Positions 27,104-35,427 of a stretch of 64,000 bases of DNA are shown one piece after another. Position 1 is the first letter of the stretch, and each line of letters starts with the position of its first letter. Under the pieces are notes generated by a model. The model ran no database searches. It was not told the DNA's origin and saw nothing but the letters and a program-made list of their open reading frames with translations. Location of the stretch: contig NZ_JGZG01000006.1 in assembly GCF_000741295.1 (NCBI RefSeq), positions 1 to 64,000 on the forward strand. Direction: 5' to 3'. The position numbers and the translations under genes are program-made. Source of the stretch: Bifidobacterium pseudolongum subsp. globosum. Its GTDB lineage: Bacteria; Actinomycetota; Actinomycetes; Actinomycetales; Bifidobacteriaceae.

Positions 27104-29731
27104 ATGCCGGGAGCGAATCTGACCCGCGTCGAAGCGGAAGAACGCAAATCCATCGTGCAATACCCCATCCACTACAGTGTGGACCTCGACCTGACGCAAG
27201 GCGACACGACCTTCGTCTCCACGTCCACGATCCAGTTCGGCGCCAAGGCGGGGGAGAGCACGTTCCTCGACCTCATCGCCGACGAGGTGACGTCGGTCAC
27301 GCTCAACGGCGAGTCCGTGGATCCGGGCGAGGTGTTCGCCGACAGCCGCATCGCTCTCAACAACCTGCGTGAGCGCAACGAGGTCGTCGTCACCGCCGTG
27401 TGCCGCTATTCGACGACCGGCGAGGGCCTGCACCGCAGCGTGGACCCCTCCGACGGCAATGTGTACCTGTATTCGCAGTTCGAAGTGCCGGACGCACGCC
27501 GTGTCTACGCCGTGTTCGACCAGCCCGACCTCAAGGCCGTGTTCAAGTTCTCCGTGCTCGCGCCATGCTCGTGGATCGTCACGTCGAACATGCCGGTCGA
27601 AAGCACCGAAGACACCGGTCAGATGACGCTCGACGGCACGCTCGGTACCAAACCCGCCGAGCACGCCAAGCGCTGGACCTTCGCGCCCACGCCCACGATG
27701 AGCTCGTACCTCACCGCGATCTGCGCCGGCCCGTACGCCGAATGGCACACCACGTACCAGAACGAGGACGGCCGCACGATCCCGATGGCGCAGTACTGCC
27801 GCCAGTCGCTCAAGGACGACTTCGCCAAAGACGTGGACTACCTGTTCGACATCACCAAGAAGGGCTTCGCGTTCTACGCGAAGACGTGGGGCGTACCGTA
27901 CCCGTACGCGAAGTACGACCAGATCTACGTGCCGGAATACAACGCCGGCGCCATGGAGAACATCGGCATGGTCACGATTCGCGACTCGTACGTGTTCTCG
28001 TCGAAGGTGACCGACGCGCTCGCCGAACGCCGCGTGGTGACCGTGCTGCACGAGCTCGCGCACATGTGGTTCGGCGACTATGTGACGATGAAGTGGTGGA
28101 ACGACCTGTGGCTCAACGAGTCGTTCGCCGAGTTCACCTCCACGCTCGCCACCGCCGAAGCGACCGAATGGCACGACGCGTGGGCCACGTTCTGCTCGGG
28201 CGAGAAGAGCTGGGCGCTCAATCAGGACCAGTTGAGCACCACGCACCCGATCGTGGCGCCGATCAACGACCTCAACGACACCTACGTGAACTTCGACGGC
28301 ATCACCTACGCCAAGGGCGCGTCCGTCCTGAAGCAGCTCGTGGCCTACGTGGGGCGCAGCGAGTTCTTCGAAGGCATCAACCACTACCTGTACCGCCACG
28401 CGTACTCGAACGCGACGCTCAACGACCTGCTCACCGAGCTCGAAGGCACGTCGGGCCGCGACCTCAAGACGTGGAGCGCGCAGTGGCTCGAACAGGCGGG
28501 CATCAACACGATCGCCACCGACCTGCACACCGCGCAGGACGGCACGATTAGCGAGCTCACGCTGCACCAGTTCGCACCCACCGACCACCCTGTGCTGCGC
28601 GAGCACCGCCTCGCCGTCGGCTTCTACAACGAGGACGAGGAGAGCGGCAAGGTCGTGCGCACCGACCGCATCGAACTCGACGTGGACGGCGAAGCGACCA
28701 CGGTCACCGAAGCCGCCGGCAAGCCGCGCCCGCAGTTCCTGCTCACGAACGACGACGACCTGACGTACACGAAGCTGCGCTTCGACGACGAGTCGCTCGC
28801 GTTCGCCACCGCGAACCTGTACCGGTTCGACGACGCGCTCGCCCGCGCCGTGATCTGGCTCGCGCTGTGGGACATGACGCGCGACGGCGAGCTCGCCGCC
28901 TCCGACTTCATCGGCACGACGCTCAAGCTGCTCTCCACCGAGACGGAGTCCACCACGTTCCGCTATGCGCTCGCGTGCCTGTCCACGACCGTGTGGCACT
29001 ACACCGACCGCACCAAGCGCGCCGCGATCGCACAGCACACGGCGCAGGCGCTGCTCGACCTAGCCAAGCAGGCCCCCGCCGGTTCTGACATGCAGTTCCA
29101 GCTCATCAGCGCCTACCTGACGTACGGCGTCGAAGGCGACAGCGCGTTCGCCGACACCGTGCGCGGACTGCTCAGCGGTTCGCTCGTGCTTGAAGGCCTG
29201 GAGCTCGACAACAACTTCCGCTGGTCGCTCGTGCGCGCGCTCTCGTCAATCAACGCGATTGACGAAGCGGACATCCAGCAGGAGCTCGAGAGGAAAGACA
29301 CGACCGAGAACCGCGAATTCGCGCTTGCAGCCCGTGCGGCGCGCGCGACTGCAGAGGCGAAGGCGTGGGCGTGGAACGAAGCGATCCACGACGAAGTGCT
29401 GACCAACGCGCAACTCGAGTCGGTGGCCGGCGGATTCGCCTCCACACCGAGCCAGGAGCTCGCCGAGCCGTATGTCAAGGAATACTTCGACAGCGCGGAA
29501 TGGATCTGGAACCACAAGACCTTCCACATGGCCGAGGCGCTGCTTGAGGGCCTCTACCCGCGCTACGCGGACCCGGCCACGCTTGTGGAGCTGGGCGACA
29601 AGTGGCTCGCCTCGCATGCGGATGCGGACAACGCGCTGCGCCGCCTGATCAGCGCCAACGTGGAAAGCTCGCACCGCACCAAGATGGTGGCTGACTTCAA
29701 TGCTTCGCTCAACGACGACATCGATGAGTGA
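27104..29731 (+). CDS. pepN: Aminopeptidase N (M1 family)
   Basis: An 875-residue zinc metallopeptidase that removes N-terminal residues from peptides in the cytosol. It has the exopeptidase motif GAMEN near 283-287 and the zinc site HELAH at 316-320, with the third ligand Glu339 in NESFAEF. The length and the C-terminal helical half match the M1 family; no signal peptide is seen. The frame is open from 26183, but homology starts at MPGANLTRVEAEERKSI, and GTGAGGAG lies just upstream of the ATG at 27104. It stands alone between two terminators. Confidence 0.95.
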   Translation: MPGANLTRVEAEERKSIVQYPIHYSVDLDLTQGDTTFVSTSTIQFGAKAGESTFLDLIADEVTSVTLNGESVDPGEVFADSRIALNNLRERNEVVVTAVCRYSTTGEGLHRSVDPSDGNVYLYSQFEVPDARRVYAVFDQPDLKAVFKFSVLAPCSWIVTSNMPVESTEDTGQMTLDGTLGTKPAEHAKRWTFAPTPTMSSYLTAICAGPYAEWHTTYQNEDGRTIPMAQYCRQSLKDDFAKDVDYLFDITKKGFAFYAKTWGVPYPYAKYDQIYVPEYNAGAMENIGMVTIRDSYVFSSKVTDALAERRVVTVLHELAHMWFGDYVTMKWWNDLWLNESFAEFTSTLATAEATEWHDAWATFCSGEKSWALNQDQLSTTHPIVAPINDLNDTYVNFDGITYAKGASVLKQLVAYVGRSEFFEGINHYLYRHAYSNATLNDLLTELEGTSGRDLKTWSAQWLEQAGINTIATDLHTAQDGTISELTLHQFAPTDHPVLREHRLAVGFYNEDEESGKVVRTDRIELDVDGEATTVTEAAGKPRPQFLLTNDDDLTYTKLRFDDESLAFATANLYRFDDALARAVIWLALWDMTRDGELAASDFIGTTLKLLSTETESTTFRYALACLSTTVWHYTDRTKRAAIAQHTAQALLDLAKQAPAGSDMQFQLISAYLTYGVEGDSAFADTVRGLLSGSLVLEGLELDNNFRWSLVRALSSINAIDEADIQQELERKDTTENREFALAARAARATAEAKAWAWNEAIHDEVLTNAQLESVAGGFASTPSQELAEPYVKEYFDSAEWIWNHKTFHMAEALLEGLYPRYADPATLVELGDKWLASHADADNALRRLISANVESSHRTKMVADFNASLNDDIDE

Positions 29732-29761
29732 CGAAAGGCGATAGTCACAAGCGCTACCGAT

Positions 29762-29800
29762 GTTGGGGCCTGTACCGTCCATGACGGCACAGGCCCCAAC
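29762..29800 (+). terminator. Hairpin terminator after pepN
   Basis: A 12-bp perfect stem GTTGGGGCCTGT/ACAGGCCCCAAC is continued, after one mismatch, by CCGTC/GACGG with a CAT loop. There is no U tract. Confidence 0.75.
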
Positions 29801-29808
29801 TGCATTGT

Positions 29809-29847
29809 GGCTGGGGCACAGTCGTTCCCGGTACCATGGCCCCAGCC
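29809..29847. other. Second inverted repeat after pepN
   Basis: GGCTGGGGC (29809-29817) and GCCCCAGCC (29839-29847) form a perfect 9-bp stem around 21 bases. It may be a back-up terminator or an operator for the following small gene. Confidence 0.4.
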
Positions 29848-29964
29848 CATCGCAGCATTCCAGTATGCTGTCAAAGAAAAACAAATCATTGGGTGCTGTG
29901 TGAAACTGTTGGTCCATTACGCTGGCAAAGTACTTTGTGGAGCACAAGAGGATAAGGAGAAGGA

Positions 29965-30093
29965 ATGACCGGGCCACAGCCGCCGTATGGGGTGCCCCGG
30001 TTGGGGAAATGGGCGCTGTGGATTGGGTAGGCGATTCTGCTGCGGCTGCTGTGGGGGTTCTTCATGCGCCCAGACGCCGGAACGCGGCAGTGA
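29965..30093 (+). pseudogene. Small membrane-protein gene interrupted by one in-frame amber codon
   Basis: A strong AAGGAGAAGGA site directly precedes the ATG at 29965. The frame codes MTGPQPPYGVPRLGKWALWIG, then TAG at 30028-30030, then AILLRLLWGFFMRPDAGTRQ and TGA. Read through the TAG, it is a 43-codon product with a continuous hydrophobic stretch (ALWIG-X-AILLRLLWGFF) spanning the stop, as expected for one membrane helix. TAG is one change away from CAG (Gln) or TGG (Trp). The simplest reading is a recent nonsense mutation in a small membrane-protein gene; readthrough or a sequencing error cannot be excluded. I do not recognise the family. The remainder of this 482-base gap holds two hairpins before it and a TAGAAT-like element near 30147 before glmM. 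Confidence 0.5.
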
Positions 30094-30213
30094 CCGGGGC
30101 GCCCCGCCCGTTTCGCTCGCCATCGCAAAGGCTGAACGGTGCAGTAGAATCGTGCACGTGTGGTCCGGCCGCATGGTATGGCAGGGCCTGTTTGATGCAT
30201 AAGTGAGGACGAT

Positions 30214-31596
30214 ATGCCACGTATGTTTGGAACCGATGGTGTTCGAGGGCTTGCCAACCGCGATCTGACCGCCCAGCTCGCGCTCGATCTGGGCGATGCG
30301 GCGGTGCGCGTGCTCGGCAGCGACAGCGCGCGCCCGGAGCAGCCGACAGGCCGGCGCCGCGCGCTGATCGGACGCGACACCCGCGTTTCGGGCGATTTCC
30401 TCTCCAACGCGCTCGCCGCAGGCATGAGCGCCGGCGGCTTCGACGTCATCGACGCGGGCATCATCCCCACGCCGGGCGTCGCGTACCTGACGAGCGTGCT
30501 CAACGTGGAGATGGGCGCGGTCATCTCCGCCTCGCACAACCCCATGCCGGACAACGGCATCAAGTTCTTCGCGCGCGGCGGCTTCAAGCTGCCCGACAGC
30601 AAGGAAGACGAGGTCGAAGACGTGCTCGGTCAGGACTGGGACCGCCCCACCGGCGCGGGCGTCGGCCGCGTGAGCCATGACTCGAACACCGCGACCAACA
30701 TGTACATCGACCATCTCGTGGCCACGATCGCCCCGATCGTCGACGGCACGCAGACCAAGCCGCTCAAGGGTCTGCGCGTCGTGGCCGACTGCGCGAACGG
30801 CGCGACCTCGGTCGTGGCGCCCGAGGCGCTGCGCCGTGCGGGCGCCGACGTCGTGGTGATCAACGCGTCACCGGACGGCTACAACATCAACAAGAACGCC
30901 GGATCCACCCACCCCGAGCAGCTGCAGGCCATGGTCAAGGCCTCGCAGGCCGACCTGGGCGTGGCCTTCGACGGCGACGCCGACCGCTGCCTGGCGGTGG
31001 ACGAAGACGGCACGCTCGTCAACGGCGACCAGATCATGGGCATTCTGGCGCGCGCCAAGCAACGCGAAGGCAAGCTCAACCACAACACGCTCGTCGTGAC
31101 CGTGATGAGCAACCTCGGCCTCAAGCTCGCGCTCAAAGACATGGGCATCACCACCGTGCAGACCAACGTCGGCGATCGTTATGTGCTCGAAGAGATGCTC
31201 AAGGGCGACTACTCGCTCGGCGGCGAACAGTCGGGCCACGTCATCAACCGTGAATTCGCCACGACCGGCGACGGCACACTCACCGCACTCACGCTGTGCA
31301 AGGAGGTCGTCGATTCCGGCCGCAGCCTCAAGAGCCTTGCCGCGGACTTCCCGCAGCTGCCGCAGCAGCTCATCAATGTGCCGAATGTAGACAAGATGGC
31401 CGCCAAGACCAACAAGGCGGTGCTCGCGGCCGTCGCGCGCGAAGAGGAACTGCTCGGCGACACCGGCCGCGTGCTGCTGCGTCCCTCCGGCACCGAACCG
31501 CTCGTGCGCGTGATGGCCGAGGCCGCCACGCAGGAACAGGCGGACGCCGTGACCGCGCGTCTGGCGCAGGTCGTGGCCGACGAGCTCGGGCTGTGA
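30214..31596 (+). CDS. glmM: Phosphoglucosamine mutase
   Basis: 460 residues; converts glucosamine-6-phosphate to glucosamine-1-phosphate for UDP-GlcNAc and peptidoglycan synthesis. It starts with the family signature MFGTDGVRG. The phosphoserine is Ser107 in ISASHNPM, the metal loop DGDADR is at 253-258, and the C-terminal phosphate-binding loop is RPSGTEPLVRVM. Length is typical. GTGAGGA lies about 5 bases before the ATG. def follows 44 bases later in the same direction, so the two are probably co-transcribed up to the terminator at 32297. Confidence 0.96.
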   Translation: MPRMFGTDGVRGLANRDLTAQLALDLGDAAVRVLGSDSARPEQPTGRRRALIGRDTRVSGDFLSNALAAGMSAGGFDVIDAGIIPTPGVAYLTSVLNVEMGAVISASHNPMPDNGIKFFARGGFKLPDSKEDEVEDVLGQDWDRPTGAGVGRVSHDSNTATNMYIDHLVATIAPIVDGTQTKPLKGLRVVADCANGATSVVAPEALRRAGADVVVINASPDGYNINKNAGSTHPEQLQAMVKASQADLGVAFDGDADRCLAVDEDGTLVNGDQIMGILARAKQREGKLNHNTLVVTVMSNLGLKLALKDMGITTVQTNVGDRYVLEEMLKGDYSLGGEQSGHVINREFATTGDGTLTALTLCKEVVDSGRSLKSLAADFPQLPQQLINVPNVDKMAAKTNKAVLAAVAREEELLGDTGRVLLRPSGTEPLVRVMAEAATQEQADAVTARLAQVVADELGL

Positions 31597-31640
31597 GCGC
31601 ACAGTAGACATACCTCATATAGTAGGAGAGAAGGATACGG

Positions 31641-32288
31641 ATGTTCGGATCACACAAGCGCGTCGACATGGCGCTCAACAGGGACGTGGAACGGCTGCTC
31701 AAATCCGCCGACCACGGCGTATTGCCGATCGTCGAGGCCGGCGAGCCGGTGCTGCGCGCGCAATGCGTGCAGTACGACGGCCAGTTGAGCAAGCACACAC
31801 TGCACAAACTCATCGAGACGATGCGCACCACGATGCTCGCAGCACCGGGCGTCGGGCTGGCGGGCCCGCAGATCGGGCTGAACCTTGCGCTCGCCGTGGT
31901 GGAGGACCATGCCGACGGTGACGACGACCCGCGTGAAATCGCGGAGTTCCCGTTCCATGTGATCATCAACCCCGCCTATGAGCCGGTGGGGGAGGAGACG
32001 CGCTCGTTCTACGAGGGCTGCCTCAGCGTGGAAGGCTACCAGGCGGTGCGCAAGCGCTGGCTCGACATTGTGGCCCACTGGCACGACGAGGAAGGCAACC
32101 GCCACGAGGAACGCCTGCATGGCTGGCCTGCGCGCATCTTCCAGCACGAGACCGACCATTTGAGCGGCGAGTTGTATATCGACAAGGCGGAGATCCGCTC
32201 GTTGACGACCGTGGAGAACCTCGAAGACTTCTGGTGCGAAGACCCGGTGCCCACGCAAGCCGCGAAGGAGCTCGGATTCGACCTCTGA
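31641..32288 (+). CDS. def: Peptide deformylase
   Basis: A 215-residue metalloenzyme removing the formyl group from nascent proteins. All three family motifs are present: PGVGLAGPQIG near 69-79, EGCLSV with metal ligand Cys127, and the QHETDHLSG motif with His169, Glu170 and His173. The N-terminal 30 residues and the C-terminal tail are longer than in the enterobacterial enzyme, as in other actinobacterial forms. A GGAGAGAAGG site precedes the ATG. It is followed directly by a strong terminator. Confidence 0.95.
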   Translation: MFGSHKRVDMALNRDVERLLKSADHGVLPIVEAGEPVLRAQCVQYDGQLSKHTLHKLIETMRTTMLAAPGVGLAGPQIGLNLALAVVEDHADGDDDPREIAEFPFHVIINPAYEPVGEETRSFYEGCLSVEGYQAVRKRWLDIVAHWHDEEGNRHEERLHGWPARIFQHETDHLSGELYIDKAEIRSLTTVENLEDFWCEDPVPTQAAKELGFDL

Positions 32289-32296
32289 TCGCTGCA

Positions 32297-32338
32297 AATC
32301 CCTCCTGCCGCCATATCACGGCAGGAGGGATTCTGTTA
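32297..32338 (+). terminator. Intrinsic terminator after def
   Basis: A perfect 14-bp stem, AATCCCTCCTGCCG (32297-32310) with 32319-32332, has an 8-base loop and a following CTGTTAT. It is the cleanest terminator in the window. Confidence 0.88.
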
Positions 32339-32606
32339 TGTTTGGGCCGGAAAATGTCGGTCAAGGCGCGTATATTCCCGTGGCCACCACGTCGCTTATT
32401 GGTCAGAGGTGCAACAATCAACCGGATACCGACGGCGGAGTTTGTTTGTAGGGTGAAAAACATTCACATTCCTCGCATAAGAGCATGAATTTACGTTTTT
32501 TCCACAACGCCTGCAGTGTATTATGCCTTGATTGAAACAGTAAGGTCCGCATTTTTTCCGGTTCTATCGTGAAAGCGTATCCGATAAGAGGCACTAAGGA
32601 ACGGTC
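32339..32606 (+). other. AT-rich leader/promoter region of the peptide-hydrolase operon
   Basis: This stretch is visibly richer in A and T than its surroundings, with runs such as TTTTTTCC (32496-32503) and ATTTTTTCC. TATTAT at 32519-32524 with a T-rich block 17 bases upstream is the best promoter candidate, 82 bases before the first gene. No open frame here is credible. Confidence 0.45.
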
Positions 32607-33965
32607 ATGACAGAACTTACGGATCAGCAGCGTGCCATTGTGGACAAAGCGAGCCGCGACGACATCAATGGTTGGCATTACCTGCACGTGGAAGGCGAAC
32701 CCTACGAAATCGGGTTCCAGCACGGCTACCTACTCACCGACGAGTTCCGTGACGCCATCCGTGTCTACACATACATGACGCTCGAAACGCTCGGCATGGA
32801 CTATTCGTTCTTTGTGGAACAAGCCGTGAAGCTCCATCAGGCGCACATCGAGCAGGAATACCTCGATGAGATGCAGGGCATGGCTGACGGATTCACCGCC
32901 GGCGGGTTCCCCACGACGCTCGGCGACATCATCGGCTGGAATGCATGGATGGAACTGACCGGCTACTGGTGGCCGCAGGTCGCTGCGCAGTACTCCAACA
33001 ACCCGCCGGCGGGCCCCAAGGGCTCCCATTGCTCGGGCTTCGTGGCCACCGGCTCCGCCACGGTGGACGGCCGGCCCGTCATCGCCCATGAAAGCTTCGA
33101 CGATTTCTGGAGCGGCCAGTACTTCAACGTGTGCGAAGAAGTGGTGCCGGCCCACGGCAACCGCTTCAAGATGCAGACCGTGCCGGGCTACATCGATTCG
33201 ATGACCGACTTCTACGTCACCTCCGCCGGCTTGGGCATCACCGAGACCACAATCGCCGGCTTTATGGGCTACGACGTCAACGGCATACCCGAATATGTGC
33301 GCTCGCGCAAGGCCACGCAATACGCCAATTCGATCGACGAATGGGTCAACCTTGCGAATCAGGGCAACAATGGCGGCTACGCCAACATCTGGCTGCTCGC
33401 CGACACCAAGAATGGCGAGATCGCGCGCTACGAGCAAGGCCTCAAGCATCAGGAGCTGCTGCGCACGACCGACGGCTTCTACTATGGCTGCAACGCGTGC
33501 CACAACCCGCGCATCCGCAACCTCGAATGCGTCGACAACGGCTACAACGACGTGCGCCAGCAGACTGGCGCGCGCCGCGCCCGGTTCGAACAACTCATGC
33601 CGCAGCTTGCGGGCACCATCGACGACGATGTGGCCAAGCGCATCCTGGCGGACAAATTCGACCCCTATCTGGGGTACATCAACGCATGCTCGCGCAACAT
33701 CTGCGCGCATTACGACGTTGATCCGCAATACTACGCCGACGATCCGCACGGTGTGTGGAATGTGCCGTTCTTCCCGGGCGGCTCGTGCGACGGAAAATGC
33801 GCCAGTGCCGAAGACATCGAGGCACTGCGCATGTGGGGCATCTTCGGACGCGCGGACGGCGAGCCGTTCGACGCGGATGAGTTCATGGCACAGCACCCGC
33901 AATGGAACTGGCAGCGCGGTTACCTGTATGACCGCCCGAGCCAGCCGTGGACGCTGCTCGACTGA
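32607..33965 (+). CDS. C45/phospholipase B-like Ntn-hydrolase
   Basis: 452 residues, no signal peptide. The segment KGSHCSGFVATGSATVDGRP near 138-157 looks like the autoprocessing site of the C45 acyltransferase/phospholipase B-like Ntn-hydrolases, with Cys142 as the likely nucleophile exposed by self-cleavage after His141. The N-terminal pro-part contains GFQHGYLL and the metal-free EEMQGMADG-like helix common in this group. The family hydrolyses amide bonds of acylated amino acids, peptides or lipids; the substrate here is unknown. It heads a four-gene operon with PepC 47 bases downstream, an amino-acid permease and a carboxypeptidase. The alternative is a C69 dipeptidase, but the nucleophile context fits C45/PLB better. 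Confidence 0.7.
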   Translation: MTELTDQQRAIVDKASRDDINGWHYLHVEGEPYEIGFQHGYLLTDEFRDAIRVYTYMTLETLGMDYSFFVEQAVKLHQAHIEQEYLDEMQGMADGFTAGGFPTTLGDIIGWNAWMELTGYWWPQVAAQYSNNPPAGPKGSHCSGFVATGSATVDGRPVIAHESFDDFWSGQYFNVCEEVVPAHGNRFKMQTVPGYIDSMTDFYVTSAGLGITETTIAGFMGYDVNGIPEYVRSRKATQYANSIDEWVNLANQGNNGGYANIWLLADTKNGEIARYEQGLKHQELLRTTDGFYYGCNACHNPRIRNLECVDNGYNDVRQQTGARRARFEQLMPQLAGTIDDDVAKRILADKFDPYLGYINACSRNICAHYDVDPQYYADDPHGVWNVPFFPGGSCDGKCASAEDIEALRMWGIFGRADGEPFDADEFMAQHPQWNWQRGYLYDRPSQPWTLLD

Positions 33966-34012
33966 ACGCCATACAACAATCCGGGATTACCGCATAAAGA
34001 AAGGCATTGATC

Positions 34013-35371
34013 ATGGAATTGACCACAGAGGATCTGGCGCGCATGGCCCAGGCCTACAAGAAGGACGCCGCCCAGCAGATAGCGGAGCAGGCCGTGAAGA
34101 ACAACGGCATCCACGCGTCGAGCGAGCGCGAGAACGTCGTCGTCACCAAGAACAATTTCGTGTTCTCGGTGGACGTGGATGACGAAGCCGTGGCGAACCA
34201 GCGCCAGTCGGGCCGTTGCTGGATGTATTCGGCGCTCAACTTCCTGCGCTTCCATATGGAGAAGAAGCTCAAGCTGCCCAAGGGGAGCTTCGAACTATCG
34301 CAGGCATACAACTTCTTCTATGACAAGCTCGAAAAGTCGAACTTCTTCATGGAGAACATCGTCAAGTACGCGGGCAGTGACCTCAACGACCGCCGCATCG
34401 ACTTCCTGCTGGCCACCCCGCAGCAGGACGGCGGCGATTTCGATCCGATCGTCGCGCTCGTCGAGAAGTACGGCGTTGTGCCAGAGGAGGCCATGCCGGA
34501 GACCGCGGTGACCAAGAACTCGTCCGAGCTCGACGCGCTGCTCAACCGCATGCTGCGCGAAGACGCGTATGCGCTGCGCAAGCTCGTCGCCGAAGGCAAG
34601 TCGGAGGCGGACATCGAGGAAGCGCGCAAGAGCATGCTGTCCGACATCTACCGCGTGCTGTGTGTGAGCTTTGGCGAACCGCCACAGACGGTCGACTTCG
34701 TCTACCGCGACACCGACAAGAAGTACCATGCGGACCGCGGCCTGACCCCGCTCGAGTTCTACAAGAAGTACCTGGGCGATGTCAAGCTCGACGATTGCAT
34801 CGGTGTCATCAACCTGCCGGTGGAAGGCATGGCGTACAACAAGGCCTATGAGATCGACATGACGGGCGAAGTGCTCGGCGCCAAGCGCCGCTGCCGTTAC
34901 GTCAACGTGCCGATCGACGTGATGAAGCAGGCCACGATCAAGCAGCTCAAGGCGGGCGAACCGGTCTGGTTCGGCTGCGATGTGCTGCAGGACTCCGACT
35001 TCGCGAAGGGCATCATGTCCCTCGACCTGTACGACGTGCAGAAGATGATGGGCCTTGAGTTCAAGCTCAACAAGGGCGAGCGCTTCCAATACAACCAGAG
35101 CCTGCCCACCCACGCGATGATGATCGCGGGCGTCGACCTCGACGAGGACGGCAACCCGATTCGCTGGAAGGTCGAGAACTCGTGGGGCACCACCGCGCAT
35201 GGCAAGCCGGTCGGCCACCAAGGCTACTTCATCATGGATGACTCGTGGTTCACCGAATACAACTATGAGGTCGCCGTGCGCAGGGAATACCTGCCTGACG
35301 ACGTGGTCAAGGCGTACGACTCCGAGCCCGAAGTGCTGCCATACTGGAACACCTTCAACCCGGAACCGTGA
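34013..35371 (+). CDS. pepC: C1B aminopeptidase C (bleomycin hydrolase family)
   Basis: A 452-residue cytosolic cysteine aminopeptidase. The triad is Cys69 in SGRCWMY, His367 in PTHAMMIAG and Asn389 in VENSWG, with the upstream Gln in NQRQSG forming the oxyanion hole. Members form hexameric barrels that trim peptides from the N-terminus. The ATG at 34013, with GAAAGG 8 bases upstream, is preferred over an in-frame TTG at 34007. It is the second gene of the operon, 47 bases after the Ntn-hydrolase gene. Confidence 0.93.
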   Translation: MELTTEDLARMAQAYKKDAAQQIAEQAVKNNGIHASSERENVVVTKNNFVFSVDVDDEAVANQRQSGRCWMYSALNFLRFHMEKKLKLPKGSFELSQAYNFFYDKLEKSNFFMENIVKYAGSDLNDRRIDFLLATPQQDGGDFDPIVALVEKYGVVPEEAMPETAVTKNSSELDALLNRMLREDAYALRKLVAEGKSEADIEEARKSMLSDIYRVLCVSFGEPPQTVDFVYRDTDKKYHADRGLTPLEFYKKYLGDVKLDDCIGVINLPVEGMAYNKAYEIDMTGEVLGAKRRCRYVNVPIDVMKQATIKQLKAGEPVWFGCDVLQDSDFAKGIMSLDLYDVQKMMGLEFKLNKGERFQYNQSLPTHAMMIAGVDLDEDGNPIRWKVENSWGTTAHGKPVGHQGYFIMDDSWFTEYNYEVAVRREYLPDDVVKAYDSEPEVLPYWNTFNPEP

Positions 35372-35427
35372 TATGAGACGCGGGGCTTCGGCCTCGCTTC
35401 GTCGTTGTGCAAGATAAGCAGGAAATC

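Noticed and set aside
30140-30160. GTGCA...TGCAC inverted repeat around TAGAAT before glmM
   Set aside because: Only 5-bp arms; too short to call an operator, though TAGAAT may be the glmM -10.
29987-30202. 71-residue Cys/Gly/Arg-rich frame before glmM
   Set aside because: It overlaps the better-supported small gene at 29965 in another frame and has no ribosome site.
32607-33965. C69 dipeptidase (PepD) annotation
   Set aside because: The Cys lies at residue 142 in a C45/phospholipase B-like context, not at the extreme N-terminus as in C69 enzymes. I cannot fully exclude it.
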